Positions 1 to 7,720 of a DNA stretch of 64,000 nucleotides are shown one piece after another. The stretch is from Myxococcales bacterium (GTDB lineage Bacteria; Myxococcota_A; Bradymonadia; UBA7976; UBA1532): the NCBI GenBank assembly GCA_020633555.1, contig JACKDL010000001.1, positions 744,001 to 808,000 on the forward strand, in the 5' to 3' direction. Position numbers and translations under genes: made by a program. Position 1 is the first letter of the stretch, and each line of letters starts with the position of its first letter. The notes beneath the pieces were generated by a model, which saw only the letters and a list, made by a program, of their open reading frames with translations, was not told the origin of the DNA and did not search any database.

Positions 1-592
1 GGACCGCCCCCGCGGAGCCGGTCCGGAGCGCGACCTGGTAGCCGGCCAGCATGGCCTCGAGCAGCGCGTCGGGCAGATCGGCCACCCGTTCAAGGCCTGC
101 CTCGTCGAGCAGCCCCTCGCGGACGTCGGCCAACAGCCCAGGCTCCGCGCCCAAGACCGTCTCGGCGTACATCTCGAGGAGGCGTCGGTGGCTGTCGAGG
201 GCGAAGCGACGACCGCCCGCCTGGGCAGCCAGGCCGCCCCGGGTCACTCGGTTCAGGCCCACGTTCAGGACCGTGTCCATCATGCCGGGCATCGAGGTGG
301 CCGCGCCGCTGCGCACCGAGACGAGCAGCGGGCGGTCAGGATCGCCGAGCCGCAGCCCGAGCGACGTCTCAATGTGAGCCAGGCCGCGCTCCACCTCGGG
401 CCAGACGGAGTCGATGGCGCGCTCGCCTTCGTCGAGCCACGCCCCACACAGATCGGTGGGCAGCGTGAAGCCGGGCGGCACGGGGAGCCCGAGCTCGGCC
501 AGGCGTGCGAGCCCGGCCCCCTTCCCGCCCAGGAGGGCGCGTTCGGATCCGCGCCCTTCACTCTGGCCGTCGCCGAAGGTGTAGACTCGCAT
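1..592 (-). CDS. ppdK: Pyruvate, phosphate dikinase, N-terminal part (runs off the left edge)
   Basis: PPDK interconverts pyruvate, ATP and phosphate with PEP, AMP and pyrophosphate in the cytoplasm. About 197 N-terminal residues are inside the window. It opens with MRVYTFGDG, followed by the glycine-rich GGKGAGLA segment and a PPxF-type strand of the ATP-grasp nucleotide-binding domain. The signature SVRSGAATSMPGMMDTVLN is diagnostic for PPDK rather than PEP synthase, which lacks the PGMMDTVLN form. The ATG at 592 is the natural start. A promoter (-35 TTGACC, -10 TAGAAC) lies at 640-669, and a 7-bp-stem leader hairpin lies at 614-633. The phosphohistidine and PEP-binding domains would lie to the left of base 1 and cannot be checked here. 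Confidence 0.93.
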   Translation of the reverse strand, partial: MRVYTFGDGQSEGRGSERALLGGKGAGLARLAELGLPVPPGFTLPTDLCGAWLDEGERAIDSVWPEVERGLAHIETSLGLRLGDPDRPLLVSVRSGAATSMPGMMDTVLNVGLNRVTRGGLAAQAGGRRFALDSHRRLLEMYAETVLGAEPGLLADVREGLLDEAGLERVADLPDALLEAMLAGYQVALRTGSAGAV

Positions 593-639
593 CGGACCTC
601 GCCGTGGCGCTCGGGCTCGGTGGCCCCCGAGCCGTGCCG

Positions 640-669
640 GTTCTACCCGATGGGCGATCGCGGGGTCAA
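640..669 (-). promoter_or_regulatory. Probable sigma-70-type promoter of ppdK
   Basis: On the minus strand TTGACC (669-664), an 18-nt spacer and TAGAAC (645-640) precede ppdK by about 48 nt. The leader then contains a perfect 7-bp stem with a 6-nt loop (GGCTCGG at 614-620, CCGAGCC at 627-633) shortly before the start codon. Confidence 0.5.
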
Positions 670-685
670 TCGACCCACGCGCTCG

Positions 686-2110
686 TCAATCCCCAGGAAA
701 ACACAGGCCTTGGCCGCCGACTTCACGGCAGGTGAACCCCGGCTCACAGGCCCCGTCCGGGCCGCAAGGCGCAGCGCACCGTGCCGCCCCATCGCCCGGA
801 TCACTGGCGCACACCCCGGCGGCGCACACCACCTCGGGGCCGCACGGGGCACCGAGGCCAACCTCGGGCGCGGGGGGCAGCGGCCAACACCAGCCGCCAT
901 CGCACACCGTGTCCGCCGGACAGCCGCCATCGCAGGCCACCGTGCAGAAGCGAAGATCCGCATCTTCCGCCGGCAGGCACGTGCCGCCGTCACAGCCGTC
1001 GTCCCCCTCACAGGCAGCGCCGAGGTCGCCCCCAGCAGGCAGACAGTGGGCGCCATCCACGCGCCGGGGCACGCAGCGCAGCCCCGGCTCGCACGAGGCC
1101 ATATCGCAGGGCGCTGCACACACGCGGGAACCCGCGACCCCTGCGACGCAGTCCAGCTCCGGCCGACAGTCGGTCGCGCCGTGCGCGCTGCAGTCCTCCC
1201 CCTGGGAACCCACGCCGTCGCCCTGCCCGAAGGGCACGGCGAGGCACCAGGGCTGCTCGAAGCCGGTGGGGCGGCGGCAGGTGAACCCCTCAGCGCACGC
1301 GCCCCCTTCACAGACTTCTGCACACCGCGCCAGCGGGTCGCCCGGGGCGCGAGCCAGGCAGACCCCGCCGTCCACACAGCGCCCGCCCGCGCCGCACGGC
1401 GCCCCAGGCTCGGCTGCCGCGCCCTCGCACACCCGGCCCTCAGCCGCCAATGGCGGGCGGCAAGCTGATCCGTCCGGGCACGGCGCGCCCGCGTCAAAGC
1501 AAGGCGCCAGGCAGCGCAGCGGCGCGCCCTCGGCGAGTCGCACGCAGCGCAGCCCGGAGTCCCAGCACCCCAGGGTCGCGCACGAGAAGGCGTCGGCGTC
1601 GATCGGCAGGCACACCCCCTCCGGCTGGGCGCACCGCGAAGCCTCCAGGCAGTCGGAGTCGGCGTCGCACGGCGCCCGGCAGCGGGCGCCGTCCAGCCCG
1701 TCCGCCACGCAGCGGCCACCCGCATCGCAGCGCACCTCCGGCCCGTCGCAAGCCCCCCCCAGGGGGACACGGGCGGCCTCCGGCACACAGACCTGCCGCT
1801 CGGCGATGAGGCCGCAGATCCGCCCAAGCCCGCAGCTCATGTCGTCCTGGCAAGGCGTCGCGCAGCGCGCGCCGCCCGCCTGGGCCACGCAGACGCCCTC
1901 ACAGTCGGCGTCGCGGGCGCAAGCCTGCCCCTCCACCCCCGCGTCGCCTGCAATCGAACGGTCCGGCAGCGTCCCCCCGTCCGCGGGACCCTGATCCGCC
2001 AGCGCGTCGGCGTCAGCAGCCGGCGCCTGATCGGGCGCCTGCTCCGCGGCCTCCGAGCAAGCCCACAGGGCGCCCGCCGCCAGCAGCCACGCCGCGCACC
2101 GGAAGCTCAA
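686..2110 (-). CDS. Cysteine-rich surface lipoprotein
   Basis: A 474-residue predicted lipoprotein. The signal peptide ends in an LWAC lipobox with Cys18 as the lipidation site, followed by an Asp/Ala/Pro-rich linker of about 40 residues. The rest is a tandem series of short Cys-rich modules of the type C-x(4-8)-C-x(2)-G-x(2)-C, with dozens of cysteines in total, presumably disulfide-bonded outside the cytoplasm. Such proteins are common in myxobacteria and mostly uncharacterised. The start is TTG at 2110, overlapping the TGA of the upstream gene (TTGA), so translation is probably coupled. It is the last gene of a three-gene operon starting at 3518. No enzymatic motif is visible. Confidence 0.8.
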   Translation of the reverse strand: MSFRCAAWLLAAGALWACSEAAEQAPDQAPAADADALADQGPADGGTLPDRSIAGDAGVEGQACARDADCEGVCVAQAGGARCATPCQDDMSCGLGRICGLIAERQVCVPEAARVPLGGACDGPEVRCDAGGRCVADGLDGARCRAPCDADSDCLEASRCAQPEGVCLPIDADAFSCATLGCWDSGLRCVRLAEGAPLRCLAPCFDAGAPCPDGSACRPPLAAEGRVCEGAAAEPGAPCGAGGRCVDGGVCLARAPGDPLARCAEVCEGGACAEGFTCRRPTGFEQPWCLAVPFGQGDGVGSQGEDCSAHGATDCRPELDCVAGVAGSRVCAAPCDMASCEPGLRCVPRRVDGAHCLPAGGDLGAACEGDDGCDGGTCLPAEDADLRFCTVACDGGCPADTVCDGGWCWPLPPAPEVGLGAPCGPEVVCAAGVCASDPGDGAARCAAPCGPDGACEPGFTCREVGGQGLCFPGD

Positions 2111-2643
2111 GAATCCTCGTCCCCGCCATCCACGTCGCTGTCTTGGGCGTCCTCGCCCTTGCGACCGCGCCGGCTGCGCTTCACCCGCGCCTTGGCCTTC
2201 ACGTCCGGCCGCGCGCCGACGCCCTTGTCGTTGGGAATGAAGCGAACCTCGGTGGTGATCTCGAAGCTCAGGCTGGTGAGCATCTTCTGCAGCTCGTGCC
2301 CCAGATCGATCCGCGCCAGGAACTCGTGCAGCTCGTCCTTCACCAGCCGCAGCAACTCGGCCTTGTACTCGTCAGCCCGGCTGGACAGCCGCTCGACGAC
2401 CTCCTTGGGCAACGGCAGATCGGCGATCATCCGCCGGAAGCTGTCTTCGGTGTGGTCCACCACCTCACCGCCCTTGGTCACCGCCTTGCGCAGGAGCTCG
2501 GCGACCAGGGTCTCCTTCAGCTTCTCTTCGTTGACCGCCTCGACCCCTTGGGCCAGGGCCCGCTTCACCAGATCGGGCATGATGGAGTCGAGCAGGCTCC
2601 GGCCCCGCCGGCCCTCGCCCTCTCCCGGACGATCATCGCTCAT
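2107..2643 (-). CDS. Charged helical hypothetical protein
   Basis: 178 residues from the ATG at 2643, which overlaps the upstream stop as ATGA; longer in-frame readings lack coding character. The body (about residues 15-130) is predicted to be amphipathic helix rich in Glu, Lys and Leu. The last 40 residues change from a basic patch (KAKARVKRSRRGRKG) to an acidic tail (DSDVDGGDEDS). There is no signal peptide or membrane segment, so it is likely cytoplasmic. I do not recognise the family. It sits between a TPR-like secreted protein and a Cys-rich lipoprotein and is probably cotranscribed with both. Confidence 0.75.
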   Translation of the reverse strand: MSDDRPGEGEGRRGRSLLDSIMPDLVKRALAQGVEAVNEEKLKETLVAELLRKAVTKGGEVVDHTEDSFRRMIADLPLPKEVVERLSSRADEYKAELLRLVKDELHEFLARIDLGHELQKMLTSLSFEITTEVRFIPNDKGVGARPDVKAKARVKRSRRGRKGEDAQDSDVDGGDEDS

Positions 2644-3518
2644 CGGGTCTCCCTCCCTCCGTCTTGCCCGCTCAGACGCTGGCGCCCGGCGGTGGCCGCT
2701 TGCGCCACAGGCCCATCCGCCGGCGCAATGGCCGCAGCAGCCTCGAAACAGGTCCGCGCCGCCTCGCGGCGCCCTTCGGCGGCGTAGGCCTGACCCAGGG
2801 CGAGCCACACGCGGGGCCCATCCACACCCAGCCCGGCCGCCTCGCGGAGCGCAACGGCCGCGGCAGCCGCCCGGCCCACCGCCAACAGCGCGCGCCCCCG
2901 TGCGGCCAAGAGCGCCGCCCGCTGATCGGGGGCCACGTCGGCCTGGGCCAGCGCGTCGGCGGCCAGCAACGCCGCCGTCCGCAAGCGACCGTCAGCCAGA
3001 GCGGCCGCCACCTCTTCCAGGGTAGGCACGGGAGCAGCCGTGCGACGCTGCGCCAACCGCTGGCTCACGGCCAGCGCGACGGCGTCCGGGTTGCCCGGAT
3101 CCAGCCGCGCCACGGTCGCGGCCGCGCGCTCAGCCGTTGGTGCGTCACCGGCGGCTGCGGCTGCGACCGCAAGCCGATACTGGACCAGCGGTGCGTCGGG
3201 CTGAGCCGAGACCGCCCGCGCGAAGTCCGCCTGCGCGTCGCGATAGCGGCGGGCCGCGAAGGCCTGCACCCCGTCGGCCATGGGATCGGCGGTCGTGGCC
3301 TCCGCCGAGGCGCTCACCGCGGCCGCACCAGCTCCGGCGCCTGGCGAAGGCGTGGGGGCGAGCGAGGCCGGCGTGGCGGCAGGTGCTGCAGGTGCAGCCG
3401 ACGCGGACGCCGCCGATGCCGCGGCAGTTGCCTCCTCAGGCCCGGTCGGCGCCGATGGCGTTGGCGCAGCAGGCGCCAGCCCAGGCAGCGAAAGCGAGAT
3501 GATGGTGAGCCACTTCAC
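2640..3518 (-). CDS. TPR-like repeat protein, probably exported
   Basis: 292 residues from a GTG start. The N-terminus (MKWLTIISLSLPGLAPAAP) reads as a signal peptide. A low-complexity Ala/Pro/Thr/Ser stretch to about residue 85 follows, then helical repeats with TPR spacing, for example AARRYRDAQADFARAVSAQP and LALGQAYAAEGRREAARTCF. Such domains scaffold protein contacts; the partner is unknown. It heads the operon with the 178-residue protein (ATGA overlap) and the Cys-rich lipoprotein. The promoter at 3525-3554 has its -10 only 6 nt before the GTG and there is no Shine-Dalgarno sequence, so the mRNA may be leaderless. purA ends 79 bp upstream on the same strand. Confidence 0.75.
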   Translation of the reverse strand: MKWLTIISLSLPGLAPAAPTPSAPTGPEEATAAASAASASAAPAAPAATPASLAPTPSPGAGAGAAAVSASAEATTADPMADGVQAFAARRYRDAQADFARAVSAQPDAPLVQYRLAVAAAAAGDAPTAERAAATVARLDPGNPDAVALAVSQRLAQRRTAAPVPTLEEVAAALADGRLRTAALLAADALAQADVAPDQRAALLAARGRALLAVGRAAAAAVALREAAGLGVDGPRVWLALGQAYAAEGRREAARTCFEAAAAIAPADGPVAQAATAGRQRLSGQDGGRETR

Positions 3519-3524
3519 GGGGGC

Positions 3525-3554
3525 ATGGTAACGACGGCGTCACTGCGCCAGCAA
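3525..3554 (-). promoter_or_regulatory. Possible promoter of the TPR/lipoprotein operon
   Basis: Minus strand: TTGCTG (3554-3549), 18-nt spacer, TACCAT (3530-3525), then 6 nt to the GTG start. The same -35 hexamer and spacer length occur before the lipoprotein gene at 7721. The layout predicts transcription starting at or beside the start codon. Confidence 0.4.
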
Positions 3555-3597
3555 TGCCCGACTGCCGAGCGGGCCGTGGTCAGTCGGCCCGGTCGCC

Positions 3598-4881
3598 TCA
3601 CCGGGGCGGGCAAGCGATGATGGCGTCTCGCTCCGGGCCCACGGAAACCAGCTCGATGGGCAGCTCGACGGCGGCACTCAGGCGCTCGAGGAAGTGGCGG
3701 GCCGACGCCGGCAGATCGAGGTAGTGACGCACCTGACCCACCTCGGGGCCCCAGCCTGCGAACACCTCGTAGATCGGCTCGGCGTCCGCCAGGGTCCCGA
3801 CATCGGCGTCCTCCACGACCTGCCCGTTCACCCGGTAGCCGGTGGCCATCCGGACCTCGTCGAAGCCACCCAACACGTCGAGCTTGGTCACCACCAACCC
3901 GGTCAGGCCACCCAGGCGAGCCGCGGTGCGCAGCGCGGGCAGATCGAGCCAGCCACAACGGCGCGGGCGGCCCGTGGTGGCCCCGAACTCACCGCCTGCG
4001 GCACGCAGCCGCGCCTCCAACGCGCCGTTCAGCTCCGTCGGGAAAGGCCCGGCTCCCACGCGTGTTGCGTAGGCCTTCGTCACCCCGAGGACCTCGCCCA
4101 CCAGCCGCGGCCCGATGCCGGTCCCGGTGCAGACCCCCCCAGCGCCCGTCGACGACGACGTCACAAACGGGTAGGTCCCGTGCAGGCAATCCAGCAGGAC
4201 CCCCTGGGCCCCCTCGAAAATCACCGTCTCGTCGCCCTCGATGGCCGCGGCGATGACCGCCCCCACCGGCCCCACATAGGGCGCCAGGCGCTCCCGAACG
4301 GCCGCCAGCTCAGCCAGCACCGCCGCCGCAGACACGGGCGCCGCCCCCAGCCCGACCAACAGGAGGTTGCGCTCGGCTACGAGGCGCTCGACCCGGTCCG
4401 CGAGAGCGGACGCTGGCCCGACCAGCTCAGCAAACCGGACCCCGCGACGGCCCACCGCGTCCTCGTAGGCGGGCCCGATGCCTCGACCCGTCGTGCCGAT
4501 CGCCGCGGCCCCCGCGGCTGCCTCCCGGGCCACATCCAGATGCCGATGGATCGACAGAACCAGGTGCGCCCGCTCGCTCACCCGCAGCCGTTCAGGCGTC
4601 AACGGCGCCCCGGCCGCCTCGAGCGCGTCGAGCTCGGCGAGCAGCCCCTCTGGATCCACCACGCAGCCGGCGGCGATGGCGCAGCGAGCCTTGGGATGCA
4701 GGGCGCCGGACGGGATGAGGTGCAGGACCGTCTTGCGCCCATCCACCACCAGGGTGTGCCCGGCGTTGGCGCCCCCCTGGTATCGCACCACCCAGTCCGC
4801 AGACCGGGCGAAATGATCGACGATCTTGCCCTTGCCCTCATCGCCCCACTGGGCGCCGACCACCACCTTGGCCCCTCGCAT
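3598..4881 (-). CDS. purA: Adenylosuccinate synthetase
   Basis: PurA joins IMP and aspartate with GTP hydrolysis to give adenylosuccinate, the first committed step to AMP. The 427-residue length is normal for bacteria. The P-loop QWGDEGKGK is at residues 10-18, with the catalytic Asp of WGDEGKGK. GGANAGHT, TTGRGIGPAYEDA, FEGAQGVLLD and a C-terminal VSVGPERD segment are all in place. The ATG at 4881 is preceded by AGGAG with about 7 nt spacing. The upstream neighbour on the same strand is the PmbA-like gene, 92 bp away. A weak own promoter (TTTGCG-N18-TAGGGC, 4909-4938) is possible. Confidence 0.98.
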   Translation of the reverse strand: MRGAKVVVGAQWGDEGKGKIVDHFARSADWVVRYQGGANAGHTLVVDGRKTVLHLIPSGALHPKARCAIAAGCVVDPEGLLAELDALEAAGAPLTPERLRVSERAHLVLSIHRHLDVAREAAAGAAAIGTTGRGIGPAYEDAVGRRGVRFAELVGPASALADRVERLVAERNLLLVGLGAAPVSAAAVLAELAAVRERLAPYVGPVGAVIAAAIEGDETVIFEGAQGVLLDCLHGTYPFVTSSSTGAGGVCTGTGIGPRLVGEVLGVTKAYATRVGAGPFPTELNGALEARLRAAGGEFGATTGRPRRCGWLDLPALRTAARLGGLTGLVVTKLDVLGGFDEVRMATGYRVNGQVVEDADVGTLADAEPIYEVFAGWGPEVGQVRHYLDLPASARHFLERLSAAVELPIELVSVGPERDAIIACPPR

Positions 4882-4973
4882 TTGCGACTCCTGGTGCTGT
4901 GAGGTCGGGCCCTAGCAGGTCCGCCCACGCCGCGCAAAGGCCTGCGGTGACGGGTTCGTGACGATCGCGCCGG

Positions 4974-6296
4974 TCAGATCACGTCGGCCAGCATGCAGTA
5001 GGGCAGGACGCCCGTGGCGGTGTCGACCAGCTCCCGGCTGACCTCTGCGGTCGCCAGGCACCCCGGGCCGTCGGGGCCGTCGAAGAGGCGTCCACGCAGC
5101 CACCACTTGCCCGGCGCGAGCAAGCGGCTGAAGCGGCCGCGCTCCAGGCTCTGCCCCCACTGGATTGGGGCGGCAAATGCGCCGGCGGGCGTCACCTCGA
5201 TCGGGCCGAGGGACTGCACGAGCACGGTCACCGGCGCCGCATCGATCAGCTCATGGAAGTCGATCGCGCCCCGCTCCATCAGCACGCTCGCGAGCGCAGC
5301 CGAGCGCCCACCCTCGCCGTCGACCACCACCGTCCCCTCGCCCGGCGCGCCGTACCCATCGTGCAGCCCATCCGTGTAGCGGCCCCGGATGATCAACGCG
5401 CGCCGCCGAGTGGGCTGCCCCTCGTCATCGAAGGCCCGGCTCGAGAGCATGCCGTCCAGTCCCGGATCATCGATGAGGCTGATGGCCGACGAGGCGACGC
5501 GCGACCCATGGACCCAGTCCGTCCGCGTCGCGAGGATCGGCGGGAGTGCCGCGCGGAGCAGCGCCTCCAGAGCGCGCGGGTGCAGCACCGCCCGTCCTTC
5601 GGGGATCCGGAGCTGCCCAGGCCGCACCAACTCACGAGGCATCATCCGCCACGTCCGAGCCCCCAGCAGGGCGAGCGGGAGCAGACTCTCGGGCGCATGA
5701 ACCTGGCGAATCTCATCTCCGAACAACCCGTTGAGCTGAGCCTCCACCCGCATGTGGCCGGTCAGCCGGCTCACGGCGGAGTCGCCACTCACGGCGATGG
5801 TCCATTGCCGGCAGTACTGGACGCTCCCGGACAGCTGAACCAGCCCGGTGAGCCGCTCAGCCTCGTGCAGCGTGTTGTCGCGCAGGGCCTCCGCCAACCG
5901 GGTCAGGTGGTCGCGGCGAGCGAGCAGCCGCTCGAGCGCGGGGTCGTAGGTCATCGGCGGGGGCCGCCGGGCAGCGACCGGTCGAGGCGCCGCCGCGGCC
6001 GCCTTGGGCCGCGTCCGCGCGAGCGCCCGGGCCCACTCTTCGACATCCTCGGAGGCCAGCCGCACCGCCCGCCTCCGGCCCCCCCGATAGGCGCGCAGCG
6101 ACACCTCATCGATGGGGCCTTCGTCGAGGGAACGCAGGCCCGCAAGGCTCACCGCGTGGCCCTTGCGGCTGCTCCGGCGCCACCACACCTCCACGGCGTC
6201 GTAGTCCTTCGCGAGCCGCGCCTGGAAGGTCTGCACCTGATCAAGCGCGCGATCCAGCGCGTCGGGGGCCGCCTCGCCCCACACCGACTCAGTCAA
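4974..6296 (-). CDS. TldD/PmbA-family protein, PmbA-like without HExxxH
   Basis: 440 residues, the usual PmbA length. TldD and PmbA form a heteromeric metalloprotease that processes peptides such as microcin B17 precursor and CcdA. Family hallmarks are the N-terminal segment AVEVWWRRSSR, similar to the family's E-V-x(5-6)-R region, and a C-terminal block reading SAISLIDDP, FDDEGQPTRR and GRYTDGLHDGYGA. The TldD metal motif HExxxH is not present, as in PmbA subunits; the partner subunit is not in this window. I place the start at TTG 6296, which overlaps the stop of the Bfd-like gene as TTGA. Extending upstream only adds residues that shadow the Bfd frame. The DNA coding for the last residues is 92 bp from purA. 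Confidence 0.75.
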   Translation of the reverse strand: MTESVWGEAAPDALDRALDQVQTFQARLAKDYDAVEVWWRRSSRKGHAVSLAGLRSLDEGPIDEVSLRAYRGGRRRAVRLASEDVEEWARALARTRPKAAAAAPRPVAARRPPPMTYDPALERLLARRDHLTRLAEALRDNTLHEAERLTGLVQLSGSVQYCRQWTIAVSGDSAVSRLTGHMRVEAQLNGLFGDEIRQVHAPESLLPLALLGARTWRMMPRELVRPGQLRIPEGRAVLHPRALEALLRAALPPILATRTDWVHGSRVASSAISLIDDPGLDGMLSSRAFDDEGQPTRRRALIIRGRYTDGLHDGYGAPGEGTVVVDGEGGRSAALASVLMERGAIDFHELIDAAPVTVLVQSLGPIEVTPAGAFAAPIQWGQSLERGRFSRLLAPGKWWLRGRLFDGPDGPGCLATAEVSRELVDTATGVLPYCMLADVI

Positions 6297-6493
6297 GGCC
6301 AGACCCACGCGAGCCAGCCCGGCAACTTCCAGCGCCGCACGAGGCGGCGAACCACCGGGCGGCAACGCCCACAGCCCCCGCCAGCCCCCGTCGCCCGCTC
6401 CAGGGCTTGCGGTGTGCGCGCACCACCATCGAAGGCTGCGCGGAGCCGTGCCCGATCCACCCCGGCACAGTCGCAGATGAGAACCCAATTCAT
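6293..6493 (-). CDS. Bacterioferritin-associated ferredoxin-like [2Fe-2S] protein
   Basis: A 66-residue protein. Residues 1-50 match the Bfd-type BFD_2Fe-2S domain: CDC at positions 7-9 and CGRC at 41-44 give the CxC ... CxxC ligand set, with the conserved spacing of about 31 residues. Bfd reduces ferric iron in bacterioferritin; stand-alone homologues also serve as generic electron carriers or regulators. The last 16 residues are basic and Trp-rich. The ATG at 6493 has no clear Shine-Dalgarno sequence. Its TGA overlaps the TTG start of the PmbA-like gene, so the two are probably translated together. No bacterioferritin gene is nearby. Confidence 0.8.
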   Translation of the reverse strand: MNWVLICDCAGVDRARLRAAFDGGARTPQALERATGAGGGCGRCRPVVRRLVRRWKLPGWLAWVWP

Positions 6494-6534
6494 CGCTTGA
6501 CCATGCACCGCGCCACCCGCGGATGCAACGCCGC

Positions 6535-6562
6535 TTGACAGGCCGACGCCCGTGCTTAGCCT
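6535..6562 (+). promoter_or_regulatory. Probable dnaJ promoter
   Basis: A perfect -35 TTGACA at 6535-6540 and a -10 candidate TAGCCT at 6557-6562 (16-nt spacer) lie 33 nt before the dnaJ ATG. No CIRCE-type inverted repeat (TTAGCACTC-N9-GAGTGCTAA) is present, so HrcA control is not indicated. Confidence 0.45.
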
Positions 6563-6595
6563 GCCGCCACCGCGCGCCCCGAGGACGATTGCCAG

Positions 6596-7645
6596 ATGGC
6601 CGAGGACTACTACGATCTGCTCGGTGTCGCCCGCGACGCTGACGCCAGCACCATCAAGAAGGCCTACCGCAAGCAGGCGTTGAAGTACCACCCGGACCGC
6701 AACCCGGGCGACGCCGAGGCCGAGGCCCGCTTCAAGGAGGTCAGCGAGGCCTATGAGGTGCTCTCCGATGACGAGAAGCGGCGCATCTACGATCGGTTCG
6801 GACATGAGGGGCTGAAGGGCCGCGGCTTCGGCGGCTTCTCCGACGTCGAAGACGTGTTCAGCCACTTCGGCGACCTGTTCGGTGATCTCTTTGGCTTCGG
6901 CGGCCGCCGGGGGGGTCGGCGCCGCGGCGCCCACCTCCGCTACGAGCTCAGCCTGTCGCTCGAGGAGTGCCTCCGCGGCCTCGAGAAGGAGCTCGAGCTA
7001 CCTCGGGACCACGCCTGCCAGACCTGCGACGGCAGCGGTGCGGCGCCCGGAAGCAAGCCCGAGACCTGCTCGGTCTGCCACGGCGCCGGCCAGGTGAGGG
7101 TGGGCCGTGGCTTCATCACCATGGCCACTACGTGCCCCCGCTGTCAGGGGCGTGGTGAGACCATCGCGAAGCCGTGCAGCGCGTGTGACGGTCGTGGCCA
7201 GGTGCGCGAGATCGAGAAGGTCACGGTGCGCATTCCTGCAGGCGTCGACCACGGGATGAAGCTCAGGCTGAATGGCAAGGGCCAGCCCGGGCCCGAGGGG
7301 GGCCCCCCCGGCGACCTCTATGTGATCATCCACGTGGCCGACCACCCCCGCTTCCAGCGCGACGGGTCCGAGCTGCTCGCAGAGCTGCCCTTGGAGATGG
7401 CCGACGCCGCCTTGGGCACGCGGATCCCCTTCGAGACCCTGGACGGCGAGACCCACGAGGTCGAGGTCCCCGCCGGCACCCAGCCCGGCACGCTGCTGCG
7501 CCTGGAGGGGCACGGCATGCCTCGCCTTGACGGGCGCCCTGGGCGCGGCGACCTGCACCTGCACACGGTGGTGCGCGTGCCCACCGACCTCACCGACTCA
7601 CAACGCGCGCTCCTCGCTCAATTCCGAGCCAGCCGAGGCACCTGA
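6596..7645 (+). CDS. dnaJ: Chaperone protein DnaJ with zinc-finger domain
   Basis: The co-chaperone stimulates DnaK ATPase activity and delivers unfolded substrates. The 349 residues follow the type I layout: a J domain (residues 1-70, HPD within KYHPDRNPG), a short Gly/Phe-rich linker (FGGFSDVEDVF ... GFGGRRGG), four CxxCxGxG-type zinc repeats (CQTCDGSG, CSVCHGAG, CPRCQGRG, CSACDGRG) at about 140-205, and the C-terminal substrate-binding beta domains. A GAGGA ribosome-binding site lies about 10 nt before the ATG at 6596. No dnaK or grpE is adjacent, so this is either a relocated dnaJ or a paralogue. Confidence 0.97.
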   Translation: MAEDYYDLLGVARDADASTIKKAYRKQALKYHPDRNPGDAEAEARFKEVSEAYEVLSDDEKRRIYDRFGHEGLKGRGFGGFSDVEDVFSHFGDLFGDLFGFGGRRGGRRRGAHLRYELSLSLEECLRGLEKELELPRDHACQTCDGSGAAPGSKPETCSVCHGAGQVRVGRGFITMATTCPRCQGRGETIAKPCSACDGRGQVREIEKVTVRIPAGVDHGMKLRLNGKGQPGPEGGPPGDLYVIIHVADHPRFQRDGSELLAELPLEMADAALGTRIPFETLDGETHEVEVPAGTQPGTLLRLEGHGMPRLDGRPGRGDLHLHTVVRVPTDLTDSQRALLAQFRASRGT

Positions 7646-7684
7646 GGGCCCCCTGGCGAGGGCTCCACGCGACCAGCAATCCGA

Positions 7685-7714
7685 TTGCTGCGGGGAACGC
7701 CCTACTGCTAGCGT
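7685..7714 (+). promoter_or_regulatory. Possible promoter of the 817-residue lipoprotein, leaderless layout
   Basis: TTGCTG (7685-7690), 18-nt spacer, TAGCGT (7709-7714), then only 6 nt to the ATG at 7721, with no Shine-Dalgarno sequence. The arrangement matches that before the TPR operon at 3518. Confidence 0.4.
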
Positions 7715-7720
7715 CCGGGC

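Noticed and set aside
188..1994. Two long plus-strand open frames (426 and 420 codons)
   Set aside because: They run antisense to ppdK and the Cys-rich lipoprotein and owe their length to GC bias.
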